Positions 47,281 to 57,077 of a stretch of DNA of 64,000 bases are shown in pieces (positions within the stretch are counted from its first letter, which is position 1; each line of letters opens with the position of its first letter). The notes under the pieces are model-generated. The model saw only the letters and a program-made list of their open reading frames with translations, was not told the DNA's origin and ran no database searches. The position numbers and the translations under genes are program-made. The DNA comes from Terriglobia bacterium. Lineage in GTDB: Bacteria; Acidobacteriota; Terriglobia; UBA7540. The DNA lies in the NCBI GenBank assembly GCA_020073545.1, contig JAIQEZ010000007.1, positions 1 through 64,000 of the forward strand, given 5' to 3'.

Positions 47281-48736
47281 CGCCGGACGAGCCGGGAAGC
47301 TGGGGCACCACCCGCATCGGCGTGGGTTCGCCGGAGCGGTGATCGTTCTCAGCTTTTGCGCCTGCTGCCTGATGCGGCCGGCCGCCGCCGCGCCCCCGCA
47401 AGCTTCTGAGCAGACGCCAGGCGCGTCCGTCATGCAGCTTTCCCAGCAAGCGACGGAATTCATCCTGCAGGGATTCGATCTGCTGGGGCAGCACAACGCT
47501 CCGGGCGCCGAGGCGGTCTTCCGCCAAGCCATCGAAGTGCAGCCGGAAGCGCAGCCCGCACACCGCGGTCTGGGGCTGGCACTACGCGAGGAGGGCAAGC
47601 TGACGGACGCCTTTCGCGAGCTGCAGACCGCCACGCGCCTCGATCCCTCCGACGCGGAGGCGCACTACGCGCTGGGCTCGGTAGCGTGGGCGCTCAGCAC
47701 GCCGGTGAGCTCGGCTCCGGGCAAAGCGGGAGGGCTCGCCCCGGCGGATTATCAGAATTTCGCTGCCGCCGAGTTTTCCAAGGCCCTCGCGCTGAGCCCC
47801 CAAGACGCGACATTGCGAATGAGCCTGGCCGCACTTTACCTCGAGGCAGACCGGCCGCACGCTGCCGTGCCGCAAGCGGAAGAAGCGGTGCGCATCGCGC
47901 CCGACAGCGCGGCTGCCCACGTCACCCTGGGACGCGCCTACTTCGCAAGCGGGGAGGAGGAGAAAGCTGCGGCGGAATTCCAGGCGGCGGAGAAACTCGA
48001 CCCGCAAGACGGGGGAGCCTATCTGGCGCTGGGCCAACTGCGGATGTTCCAACGCCGCAATCGGCAGGCGGAAGAAGCCTTTCGCCGCGCCATCCAGGTT
48101 TCACCCAATCTGGGGTCGGCGTACGCGGCGCTGGCGCAGATTCTCACCGTGGAGGGGAAAAGCGCCGAGGCGCGCGGTTTGTTGGAGAAGGCCGTGGCGT
48201 TGAATCCGCAGGACTGGCAGAGCCAGTACCAGCTTGCCCTGCTACTCAACCAAGCTGGCGAATCGGCGCGCGCGACGGAATTACTCAAGGAAGTATTGCG
48301 CACCAATCCGGACTTCCCTGGGGCGCACGAGCAGGTGGCAGCCGGACTCTTGCGCCGGGGCGATGCGAAAGGTGCGACCTCGCTGGCGGAAAAGATGATC
48401 GCGCAGAATCCGCAGGGACCGGAGGGCCATCGCATCATGGCCCTGGCCCTCTGGAAGGAGCGCGACTACGAAGGCTCGCTCGCCGAGTGCGCGATGGCGC
48501 TCAACGGCGATCCGAATTCCAGCGCGATGACGGCGCTGCAGGCGATCGAGCTCTGGCAGCTCGGCCAAAAGAAAGAGGCACAGACGGCCTTCCGCGAGGC
48601 GGCCAAGCTCGAGCCCAAAGTGGCATCGGCCGACGTCTTCTGCCGCCTCCTGTTGTGCGACGCGCATGACATCAACATAGTCAGCGACTTTCTGCACAAG
48701 ATCCGCTGGCTGCTCGCCCCTCCGCCGACACCCTGA
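47249..48736 (+). CDS. Secreted TPR repeat protein
   Basis: GTG 47249 gives a signal-like N-term; multiple TPRs (AYLALGQLRMFQRRNRQAEEAFRRAIQVSPNLGSAYAALAQIL). Confidence 0.75.
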   Translation: MILNRFAEPLDAGRAGKLGHHPHRRGFAGAVIVLSFCACCLMRPAAAAPPQASEQTPGASVMQLSQQATEFILQGFDLLGQHNAPGAEAVFRQAIEVQPEAQPAHRGLGLALREEGKLTDAFRELQTATRLDPSDAEAHYALGSVAWALSTPVSSAPGKAGGLAPADYQNFAAAEFSKALALSPQDATLRMSLAALYLEADRPHAAVPQAEEAVRIAPDSAAAHVTLGRAYFASGEEEKAAAEFQAAEKLDPQDGGAYLALGQLRMFQRRNRQAEEAFRRAIQVSPNLGSAYAALAQILTVEGKSAEARGLLEKAVALNPQDWQSQYQLALLLNQAGESARATELLKEVLRTNPDFPGAHEQVAAGLLRRGDAKGATSLAEKMIAQNPQGPEGHRIMALALWKERDYEGSLAECAMALNGDPNSSAMTALQAIELWQLGQKKEAQTAFREAAKLEPKVASADVFCRLLLCDAHDINIVSDFLHKIRWLLAPPPTP

Positions 48737-48776
48737 GACTTCTTGCGAACAGCCCACGGCGAACCCCGCCGGAGCC

Positions 48777-50900
48777 TTACTCGGCCGGAAGCAGGACGCC
48801 GACTTCGCGCGGCGGCAGCGTGATGCTGCTCGCAGCGTCACCTCCGCGCAGCGCCTCCCGCATGGGGCGTGGTAACGAGATCGTCTGCGGCTCAGTAGTG
48901 TGATTGATCACAATGAAAACCTCTTTGCCCGACCCCACGCGGCGGCAAACCTCCACGCCCTCCGGGGCCGCGCCCAGAGCGGGTTTCACTTGGCTCACCT
49001 GGATCATCCACGCGGCGAGGGAATCCATCGTTTTGTCATCGAGCCAAGCCCCGATGTAGGTGATTCGCCCCGCGCCCACGCGGCGCGTGATGACGGCGGG
49101 CTGGCCATCCAGCCAGCCGTTGCTCTTGCCGTAACGCACTAGGACATCCGCATCGGGCGCCGTGGTTTCGAGCATCTCCGCCCAGATTTTAGCTTCGCCC
49201 TCCCCACCTTGCCCAGAAACCGGCGCGGGTTTCTCCAGGGCGTAGAATTGCCGCACGTCGCCGCCCAGCAAATTGCCGAGGATGGTCCCGGGCTGGCGCG
49301 AGGGCAGCAGCGCGTTGTAGGCGTCCTTCATACCAGAGCGCGGCCCCAGTACTAGGTGCCCGCCGCCTTGGACGAACTCCCGCAGGTGATTGGCCACCCC
49401 GTCGGGCAGGACGTTCAGGTGCGGCGCCACCACCAGCCGGTAGGACGCGAGCGGGGCAGAAGGATGCACCACGTCCACGGCCTGCGTCAGGGCTTGCAGC
49501 GGGCGATAGTAGCTGCGGAAATGCGCGAAGGTGTCGAAGTCCTGGTTGTGCTTTTGGAACTGGATGGCCCAGCGGCTGTCGTAGTCCTGGAGAAGCGCCG
49601 TTGCGGCCGCGGGGCTGGTGCCGCGCAAATTCTCTCCCACCTTGGCGAACTCCTTCCCGATCTGTACGATCTCCTCGTAGAGGGGAACGGGTTTCCCATC
49701 TGCTCCCACGAGCGTGCCGTGATACTCCTCCTGCCCGCCCAGAGCGCTGCGCCATTGCCAATAGCTCACGGCGTCGGCGCCGTGGCCGATGGCCTCCCAG
49801 GCCATGTCGCGCACTTCGCCGCGGTCCAGGGAATTGTTCACCGGCGCCCAGTTCACGGATCCCGGCTGGGTTTCCATCACCCAGAAGTTTTTGCGCTTGA
49901 AGCCGCGCGTCAGGTCGTGGAGCAGCGCGTTCGACGCCGGATTCAGGTGGCCGGTTCCGACATAGTCATCCCATGAGGCGAGATCGAGGTCTGCGCTCAG
50001 AATGTAATGGTCAAACACATCATACCATCCCATGAAATTGTGAGTGATGAACTGACGGGGATCGGCGTGAGCGCGGATCGCTGTAACTTGATTGTGATTG
50101 AAATCCCGGAAGGAATCGGTAATAAATCGTTGCCACTCCAGCTTCAGCCCCGGATTGTGCTCGCCGACGGGGATGGGGATTTCCTGCCAGTTGTCGTAGG
50201 TTTCGCTCCAATAGCTCGTGGTCCAGTGTTGGTTCAGTGAGTCGAGCGTCTTGTAGCGGGCCTTCAGCCACTGCTGGAATTGGCGTCGCGTGTCCTCGTC
50301 ATAGGAAACGGGGCCGTACTCATTGTCAATCTGCCAGCCGATCACATGGGGATTGTGGCCGAAGCGTTGGGCCATCCCTTCGGCGATGCGGCGCGCGAGT
50401 TCGCGGTAACGCACGCTGGTAAGGCTGCACTGTTGGCGGTTGCCATGTGTTGCGCGGCGGCCGTTTTCGTCTATAACGAGTGTTTCGGGGTACTTTTGCG
50501 TCAGCCAAGCAGGCGGTGCGGCCGTAGGAGTTCCCAGCACCACGAGGATGTCGTGCCGGGCGGCCAGCGCCACGGCGCGCTCGAGCCAGGCGAAATCAAA
50601 CTTGCCTTCCTGGGATTCCATGCGGCTCCAGGCGAATTCGGCAACCCGCACCATGCGAATTCCCGCCGCTTGCATCAGGGTCAAGTCTTCCTCCCACCGC
50701 GCCTCCGGCCATTGTTCCGGATACCAGGCTGCGCCGAGGATCAGCCGCGGCAGGGCTGGACCGGGCGACGGGGCCGTGGCTGAGGCCTGAGGCTGGACAG
50801 GCGGTTTTTGGGCCGGCGAAGGAGAAGACGCCTGGGCGCCAAGAGAAATGACCGCGCAACAGAAAACTGCCCAAAAGGCAGGGAATGACAATCGCTTCAT
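48777..50900 (-). CDS. GH42-family beta-galactosidase, secreted
   Basis: LGAAWYPEQWPEARWEEDLTLMQAAGIRMVRVAEFAWSRMESQEGKFDF; VIGWQIDNEYGP; signal peptide. Confidence 0.9.
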   Translation of the reverse strand: MKRLSFPAFWAVFCCAVISLGAQASSPSPAQKPPVQPQASATAPSPGPALPRLILGAAWYPEQWPEARWEEDLTLMQAAGIRMVRVAEFAWSRMESQEGKFDFAWLERAVALAARHDILVVLGTPTAAPPAWLTQKYPETLVIDENGRRATHGNRQQCSLTSVRYRELARRIAEGMAQRFGHNPHVIGWQIDNEYGPVSYDEDTRRQFQQWLKARYKTLDSLNQHWTTSYWSETYDNWQEIPIPVGEHNPGLKLEWQRFITDSFRDFNHNQVTAIRAHADPRQFITHNFMGWYDVFDHYILSADLDLASWDDYVGTGHLNPASNALLHDLTRGFKRKNFWVMETQPGSVNWAPVNNSLDRGEVRDMAWEAIGHGADAVSYWQWRSALGGQEEYHGTLVGADGKPVPLYEEIVQIGKEFAKVGENLRGTSPAAATALLQDYDSRWAIQFQKHNQDFDTFAHFRSYYRPLQALTQAVDVVHPSAPLASYRLVVAPHLNVLPDGVANHLREFVQGGGHLVLGPRSGMKDAYNALLPSRQPGTILGNLLGGDVRQFYALEKPAPVSGQGGEGEAKIWAEMLETTAPDADVLVRYGKSNGWLDGQPAVITRRVGAGRITYIGAWLDDKTMDSLAAWMIQVSQVKPALGAAPEGVEVCRRVGSGKEVFIVINHTTEPQTISLPRPMREALRGGDAASSITLPPREVGVLLPAE

Positions 50901-51202
50901 GGTTCCTCCTATCCGAATGCATCGAGCAAAATCCGGCCGTTAAGGTTCTATCATGCTGACGTGTTAAGCGCCAGGGGAACGAGCGTTGCGCAGACCAAGT
51001 GGCACTGGTCTTCGCGTCGGCGCGAGATGAGGAGGGCGGGCGCTAGCCGCTGGATTCTGTCGCTCTATAAAACCGTAGCTTGGTGTTTCGCAAAATGCCT
51101 CGGCCCGTGATACGATGCCTAGCGAATGGGTTGAACCTCTGACCGTCAATAGCGCCCCCTTTGACGGACCTTGACGATCGATCCCAGTGGGGAGGAATCC
51201 CG

Positions 51203-51559
51203 GTGGCAATCTATATAGTGGAGAAACTCCTAGGTGGCCTGATGGTGGTGGACGTGCGCGGGCGCATCACCTTGGGGCCGGAAACGGAAGCGCTGCGCGG
51301 CAAGCTGAAGCAGTTGATCGAAGGTGGCCAGCGCCGCATCATCCTTAACCTGGGAGAGGTCACCTATGTTGATAGCGTGGGACTCTCGACCTTGGTCGCC
51401 AGTTACACTTCCGCGCGGCGGGCGGGTGGTGATTTGAAACTCCTGCATCTTCCGCGGGGAGTCCATCAACTCCTGCAGATCACCCGGCTCAGCACGGTCT
51501 TCGAAATCTACGAGAACTTGGAAGCCGCCCGGCAAGCCTTCCTACTGCAAAACTCCTGA
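51203..51559 (+). CDS. STAS-domain anti-sigma factor antagonist
   Basis: VVDVRGRITLGPETEALRGKLKQLIEGGQRRIILNLGEVTYVDSVGLSTLVASY; GGAGG before GTG 51203. Confidence 0.88.
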   Translation: MAIYIVEKLLGGLMVVDVRGRITLGPETEALRGKLKQLIEGGQRRIILNLGEVTYVDSVGLSTLVASYTSARRAGGDLKLLHLPRGVHQLLQITRLSTVFEIYENLEAARQAFLLQNS

Positions 51560-51927
51560 ACGTATTTGGGACACTGTAATACGAAGACCGAGTTTGCTCG
51601 CTGCGCGCGAAGGTTCCTCCTGTGAGGACTTCCTCCGTGTCCTCGGTGGCCAGCAGAGCCTCAACGCAGAGGTCGCTCGGATGATCCGTGCCTCGGTGTT
51701 GAGGCTTGAGAGGCACGGAGGTCATGGAGAACTTCGTTTTGGCTGCGGCCAACAGCCGCGCTGTGACATATTGTCTCCTCCGATGGCGCCACCCTCTTCA
51801 ATCCTTTGACAAAGAACTTGCGTGCTGGTAGAGTTGCCCCCAAGCGTAAGTGAGGTAACTTTACTGGCAGTCTTATCCATGTTGACTGACCCGCCACGAA
51901 GGTCCCTATACGCAAACAGAGGTGTTT

Positions 51928-52131
51928 ATGCAGGGCACAATAAAGCGAGTCATCCGCGACCGCGGTTTTGGCTTCATTCGGGCCGCAGATGGGCAAGAGG
52001 TGTTTTTCCACCGCAGCAGTCTCCAGGAACTGAACTTTGATGGATTGAAAGAAGGCGAGACTGTTGAATTCGAGATAGAGCGCGGCGAGAAGGGTCCGCG
52101 GGCTACGAGCGTTCGGCCTAGTGCGACGTAA
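51928..52131 (+). CDS. Cold-shock-domain protein
   Basis: MQGTIKRVIRDRGFGFIRAADGQEVFFHRSSLQELNFDGLKEGETVEFEIERGEKGPRA. Confidence 0.88.
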   Translation: MQGTIKRVIRDRGFGFIRAADGQEVFFHRSSLQELNFDGLKEGETVEFEIERGEKGPRATSVRPSAT

Positions 52132-52508
52132 GTTTCCAGGCTTTGCGACTCCCCACAGGAATTGCACCTTTCGGGCACCGGCGGTGAGGTGTCGTCGCTG
52201 GGGCGTCGTCGGTTTTTTCCCTGGCACCCCCCTCCGGGCGAACGGGAATGCGCTCTTGCCGCCTGTAATTATATCTCTTAGTAGAGAAATACCCTGGAAG
52301 ATATTGCTGATCCACTAGCAGGGAGTACTCCGTGACGCGGAGGGATGTCACGCGCGCCTGCTCGATTATCCCAAGCTGGGGATCGCGCGAAGTTTCGTCT
52401 CCCCTGTGCTTGCGGGTGCGGTGAAGGCCCTGCCGCGACCGGGGCAAATATCCGCGCCCGGCTGAGGGTGAGACGGCAAAACGGCTCGCCTAGGGTATCG
52501 AGGGACTT

Positions 52509-52585
52509 TGGCAGGGGTGGGGAGACTCGAACTCCCGACCCTCGGATTAGAAATCCGATGCTCTATCCGGCTGAGCTACACCCCC
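52509..52585 (-). tRNA. tRNA-Arg(TCT), CCA encoded
   Basis: GGGGGTGTAGCTCAGCCGGATAGAGCATCGGATTTCTAATCCGAGGGTCGGGAGTTCGAGTCTCCCCACCCCTGCCA; anticodon loop TTTCTAA. Confidence 0.93.
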
Positions 52586-52682
52586 CCTAAGAGCTTAGCT
52601 TACTGCATTCGGTGGGTTTTCATCAAACACTTCATCGAGGGGTTTTCCTTAAGGAAACCTTGGGGCAGGCGCTTGAGTGGCA

Positions 52683-52759
52683 TGGGGTGGGTGACGGGAT
52701 TCGAACCCGCGACGTCCAGATCCACAGTCTGGCGCTCTACCAGCTGAGCTACACCCACC
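52683..52759 (-). tRNA. tRNA-His(GTG), CCA encoded
   Basis: GGTGGGTGTAGCTCAGCTGGTAGAGCGCCAGACTGTGGATCTGGACGTCGCGGGTTCGAATCCCGTCACCCACCCCA; loop CTGTGGA, G-1 present. Confidence 0.93.
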
Positions 52760-52851
52760 GTGTCGGCGTGCTGCGCTGAAGATTAGCCGTCTCTTCTTTG
52801 TAACATCGGGCGGTGAAGGGTGTCAACTAAGCGCATGGCGCGACAGTGGGG

Positions 52852-53319
52852 CTACTTGCTCGATTCCTCCACACGGATCTCCTGCAGTTCGGTTGGTTGC
52901 TGACAGCAGATGCAGGGTCCAGGCTCGAGTGCCACGATGTTGCAGACCTTGCAGAAGTAGCGCACGCGAAAAAGCTTGCCCTGGTGAATCGTGTAGAGCC
53001 ACTGGACCTCGAACGTGCCACCAGGCTTTCGGGTGCCTTCCACGCGCACTTCGCGGCCGTCCAATCGCTTGTCCTGCAGCGTATGAAAAAGGTACTGCGT
53101 CACTGCCGAAAGCGGTTGGTCCTTGTCGTGCATCTTCAGGACCGGCCCCTTAGTACCCGTCGCAAGCAGCTCCCCTTCGAGGGCGGCCAGGGGCTTTGCT
53201 TGACCGGCCCAAAGCCCAGAAGCCAGAAGGGAAGCGAGCACCAGGGCAAGCCCGAACCCGAGCCTTCTGCCGAGCGTTCGGAAGGCGCATCCTGAACGTT
53301 TTGTTGTCTGCGACTTCAT
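52852..53319 (-). CDS. Secreted protein with C-terminal Cys cluster (CKVC...CICC)
   Basis: Signal-like N-term, VRYFCKVCNIVALEPGPCICCQQPTE. Confidence 0.55.
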   Translation of the reverse strand: MKSQTTKRSGCAFRTLGRRLGFGLALVLASLLASGLWAGQAKPLAALEGELLATGTKGPVLKMHDKDQPLSAVTQYLFHTLQDKRLDGREVRVEGTRKPGGTFEVQWLYTIHQGKLFRVRYFCKVCNIVALEPGPCICCQQPTELQEIRVEESSK

Positions 53320-53403
53320 CACTCCATCGCCTACTGCCCACTGCTTTGCCCGCCGCCTTGCCAATCCAAAATCGCAAATCCAAAATTGCCGAGGCCTCCT
53401 CAC

Positions 53404-54072
53404 TCAGCCCTGCCATTTGCCGATCACGGTGAACGCCAACGGCAGCTCCCCGCTTTGCCCGTGGCCTTTCACCTGAAGGTTCCAATGATCCTGGTCATCC
53501 TTCACGACCGAGGGGAAATCGGTACCGCTTACTTGCGCGCCGACCAGGAACCCCGGATGGGGCGTCCCCGAAGCCTGCCGGCCCAATTTCACTAGATCGT
53601 CGAACCCGAACGCCTTGGCGGGATCTTGGTCGACCGAAACCGGCGCCAGAACGATCGCGTCGCGATACGGATTCACGCCCATATGGTTTCCGTCCTGGGG
53701 AATGAGGGCATAGCGCAGCGTGTAGAAGCCGGCTTTCATTGTTTGGCCACGAAAATCGGTCGCCGCATTGGGAAAGTGCAGAACTCCCAAGAAGGTTCCT
53801 TCGGCCAATGCTCCATAAAGGAGATCGGATGACGTGTTGGGACTCGCACGCGTCGGGAGGCTCTTGGGCAGCCAAACCTCACAGAGCGCCGCGCCCTGAT
53901 CGTTGACCACGCGAACTCCCTGTGAGTCAAGAACGGTCTGGAGCGAAGCTGGAACGTCCGCGGCCGGTGCAGCGCCGATGGCTTCGGCTTTGTAGCTGCC
54001 CTGGCCCAAGGCTGTCGCCGCCGCCCAGAGTTGAGTTGCCAGAATCAGTCCAAGTATGCGGTGCAATTTCAT
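53404..54072 (-). CDS. Secreted protein of unknown function
   Basis: Signal peptide MKLHRILGLILATQLWAAATALGQ; long ORF in tandem with neighbours. Confidence 0.6.
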   Translation of the reverse strand: MKLHRILGLILATQLWAAATALGQGSYKAEAIGAAPAADVPASLQTVLDSQGVRVVNDQGAALCEVWLPKSLPTRASPNTSSDLLYGALAEGTFLGVLHFPNAATDFRGQTMKAGFYTLRYALIPQDGNHMGVNPYRDAIVLAPVSVDQDPAKAFGFDDLVKLGRQASGTPHPGFLVGAQVSGTDFPSVVKDDQDHWNLQVKGHGQSGELPLAFTVIGKWQG

Positions 54073-54269
54073 CGCAAAGCCTCCTTACCTATTGGATGTC
54101 ACCAAGCCCCATCCCGATGCCGGATGGCTTCCCCGGTGATTATCCCTCTTTCCGCCGCCGGGTTGGAATATGGAAATTGAACCCCGATGCGCTCGGGGGT
54201 GAACACAAGACGGAAAGCCCCCTCGCGGGTGCTTCCCGTCCTTCAAGCGGTGTGCGGGGATCGACGTTA

Positions 54270-54941
54270 TCAGAGGGTGAAGGCGCCGACAAACGCGCTG
54301 CGCTTATCCACGTGCTTCCACACGACGCCCAGACCCTGTCCCTGGAAGGATTCATCCAGCGTGAAGGCCGGCATGGCGTGAGCGAGACTGACCAGCGGCG
54401 GGTAATAGACAAACTCGTTTCCGCAAATGTGATCACCGTGGCATAGGCTCCGCGTCTCGATGCGAGCGATATTGCCCGCTACCAGCTTTGCCGCGCCGTG
54501 ATGATCGCCATGTTCAACCGTCAACTGAATCGGCGCAGTCTCCACGCGCACGACGTTATCCAGCAAACCGCCCGCATTCGACCTAGCGAACTCCCTGAGG
54601 GCAGTTCGCTGTTCGCTGCTCGCCTGGGAATCCAGGATCAGCACAGAGTGAGCCGGGTACGGGGTGTGATAAGGATCGCCCAGCGTGGCCTGGGCCGTAA
54701 CGACCGCCACGACGCTCAGCCCGTTCAGGCTGACACCCTTCCAGCTACCTTCCTGAACCTTCCAGGCCAAAATGGCTTCCTTGCCCGTCAAACCCACTTC
54801 GGAGTTGGCAAAGCAAGGACCCGTGTAAACGTCCGCGCTGCGGACTTCGATGTAATCACCCTTGATGGCCGCGCTTCCGGAAACTGCCAAACCCGAAAGC
54901 AGAAAGAAACCGACGGCCAGAGGAACCATGAGTTTCCGCAT
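54270..54941 (-). CDS. DUF1326-family protein
   Basis: IKGDYIEVRSADVYTGPCFANSEVGLTGKEAILAWKVQEGSWKGVSLNGLSVVAVV. Confidence 0.75.
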   Translation of the reverse strand: MRKLMVPLAVGFFLLSGLAVSGSAAIKGDYIEVRSADVYTGPCFANSEVGLTGKEAILAWKVQEGSWKGVSLNGLSVVAVVTAQATLGDPYHTPYPAHSVLILDSQASSEQRTALREFARSNAGGLLDNVVRVETAPIQLTVEHGDHHGAAKLVAGNIARIETRSLCHGDHICGNEFVYYPPLVSLAHAMPAFTLDESFQGQGLGVVWKHVDKRSAFVGAFTL

Positions 54942-55164
54942 GATCCTATCCTCCACGGAGCAGATTTTCTGACAGTGCCCTGAAGAGGTTATTGTATTAC
55001 ACCCTGCCAGCAGATTCAACCTTGGCGACGACTCGGACGGAGGCAGTAGGCAGCGAGCGCCGTGTGCGAGTCCCGACAAAGTCGGGAAAGGCACTTCGGC
55101 CCCCGACTTCGGACCTCGAACTTCGGCCATTGTCTCCTAACTCCTGACTCCTAACCACTAACTC

Positions 55165-55655
55165 CTAGCTTTTCAACAACATCGTCGCATTCAGCGACTA
55201 ACCAGCTTGTTTTCATCAATATATCCGGATCGACCTGCCGAAGACTCTCTCCATCCTTTGTTTTCATAGAGATTTCCGGATCGACCTTCATTCTTAACAT
55301 CTTTTTCTTCGCGCTGTCCCTGCCGAACCTCAATCCGACTAAGTGCTTGCATTTCAACAACTTCGTTTTCAGCCCAGGTCATAGAAAATTCCCGCACACC
55401 GTCGCTAGGTCCATTGGTTTTCATCAATATATCCGGATGAGCCTGCATTTTGTTTGATCGTCGCGTAGGGGCACGGCTTGCCGTACCCGCATTCATCGTT
55501 ACAACCAACCAGGGTCGGGCAAGCCCTGACATGAATCGCGCAGCGCGCACTCCCAAACGCGTTGCCTCCGAACGCACTACGCCGTAACTCCTCACATCTA
55601 TAGCTTAGCAACAAGCACGGGTGTAATGTCAAGGCTATGACGCACGATTTATCCT
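55165..55655 (-). repeat. Copy 2 of the ENK-repeat element (inverted relative to copy 1)
   Basis: Reverse complement shares ordered blocks with 33310-33835; internal repeats RSGYIDENK / RSGNLYENK. Confidence 0.75.
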
Positions 55656-56273
55656 GCCGGTAGCCCAAAAATGCACCGGTTGGCACCTGATTGTCCGGCG
55701 AATCCCATGCCGGAAGCAGTGGTAGGGCCGAACGGCGTTCGGCCCGCTGGGGGCGAGCAGCCTGCGCCCCAGAGGCTTCGGCCGCCGGGGCGCCGCTCGC
55801 CCCTACAAGCAAAAGAGCGCCCCGATGTGTCGGGGCGTCTCTTCCAGAAGCGCGGGTTCTGCCCGCGCCGCAATTGCCTTCGTAGAGGGGGTAGCGAAGA
55901 GTTTGCGCCTTTCAAACTCTGCGGCCTGCCTGCGCAGTCAGGCTTGAATGTTCCAGGCCATTTCGTATTTGTTCAATATGAATCGTTCCACCAGAGCGAG
56001 GTTACGGTGGTGGCGATGACCCCCGACCACGAACCGCAGAGTCTCTGGAGAACGAGACTCTGCGCTTGTATCTACCCACTCCTAACCCACTTAGGTCATT
56101 TCTAGGCGATGGGCGGTCATCGGGACCCACGCAGCGTGACCGATCTGAGGTTTCGTGCTACGATTTACAGGTGACTCCGAGCACGCAATCCGGCTGGGCG
56201 TGGATGGGTGGCAGTCGTGTTCGAAGATCCCGTTTCCACGGTGGGCGAAAGACCGTGGCCGCGAGGAGGGTAA

Positions 56274-56972
56274 ATGCCGGGAAGCACCGACTACCTCGAC
56301 GGCACTTACTTGCAACAGAATCCTGACTGGCATGTCCCTGATTCTGCCTGGAAGGTTCGGCAGATTTTAGGGATTTTGAGCCGCAACCAGATTGTTCCAA
56401 GAACAGTCTACGATGTTGGCTGCGGGGCTGGAGAGGTTCTCCGGCTACTCCAGCAGAACCTCGGCACCGCCTGCGAACTCTGGGGCACCGACGTATCGCC
56501 CCAGGCCATCGAGATGTGCCGAGCCAGGACAAACGATAGATTGCACTTCGCATTATCGGACGATTGCCCATGGGCTGGACAGTTCTTCGATTTAGTGATT
56601 GCGATCGATGTCTTAGCACACGTTGAGGACTACCGCGGGTTTTTGCGCAATATCAAGCTAAAGGGTACATATAAACTAATTCACATCCCGCTCGACGTTT
56701 CCGTTCAGCATATCTTGCGGGAACACAGTATGATTAATCGCCGACGAAGCCACCCACACTTTCACTATTTCTCGAAGAGGACCGCGATGTTTGCTCTCGA
56801 AGACCTCGGATTTGAAATCGTGGATTGGTTCTATACTCCTCGGTCGATCGATATTCCCGGTCACACGAGAGGAAAGCTCGTAAGGCTTCCTCGGAAGCTA
56901 CTCTTTGCTGTCAATCAGGACTTCGCCGTCAAACTGCTAGGCGGCTTCAGCTTAATGGTTCTGGCGAAGTGA
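56274..56972 (+). CDS. Class I SAM-dependent methyltransferase
   Basis: TVYDVGCGAGEVLRLLQQN (motif I), FDLVIAIDVLAHVEDYRGFLRNIK. Confidence 0.8.
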   Translation: MPGSTDYLDGTYLQQNPDWHVPDSAWKVRQILGILSRNQIVPRTVYDVGCGAGEVLRLLQQNLGTACELWGTDVSPQAIEMCRARTNDRLHFALSDDCPWAGQFFDLVIAIDVLAHVEDYRGFLRNIKLKGTYKLIHIPLDVSVQHILREHSMINRRRSHPHFHYFSKRTAMFALEDLGFEIVDWFYTPRSIDIPGHTRGKLVRLPRKLLFAVNQDFAVKLLGGFSLMVLAK

Positions 56973-57077
56973 ATGACGTGACAATCCAGGGCTAAGAGAC
57001 AAAGGTATACTGTGGGGTTATATTTGTCTGTTTGTGTGGGTTAGTATTCGACGTGCACACAACATGCTGCGATATCT

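Noticed and set aside
55191-55595. 134-aa ORF as a certain protein-coding gene
   Set aside because: It lies within a repeat whose similarity to copy 1 continues past the stop and has indels; coding status unproven.
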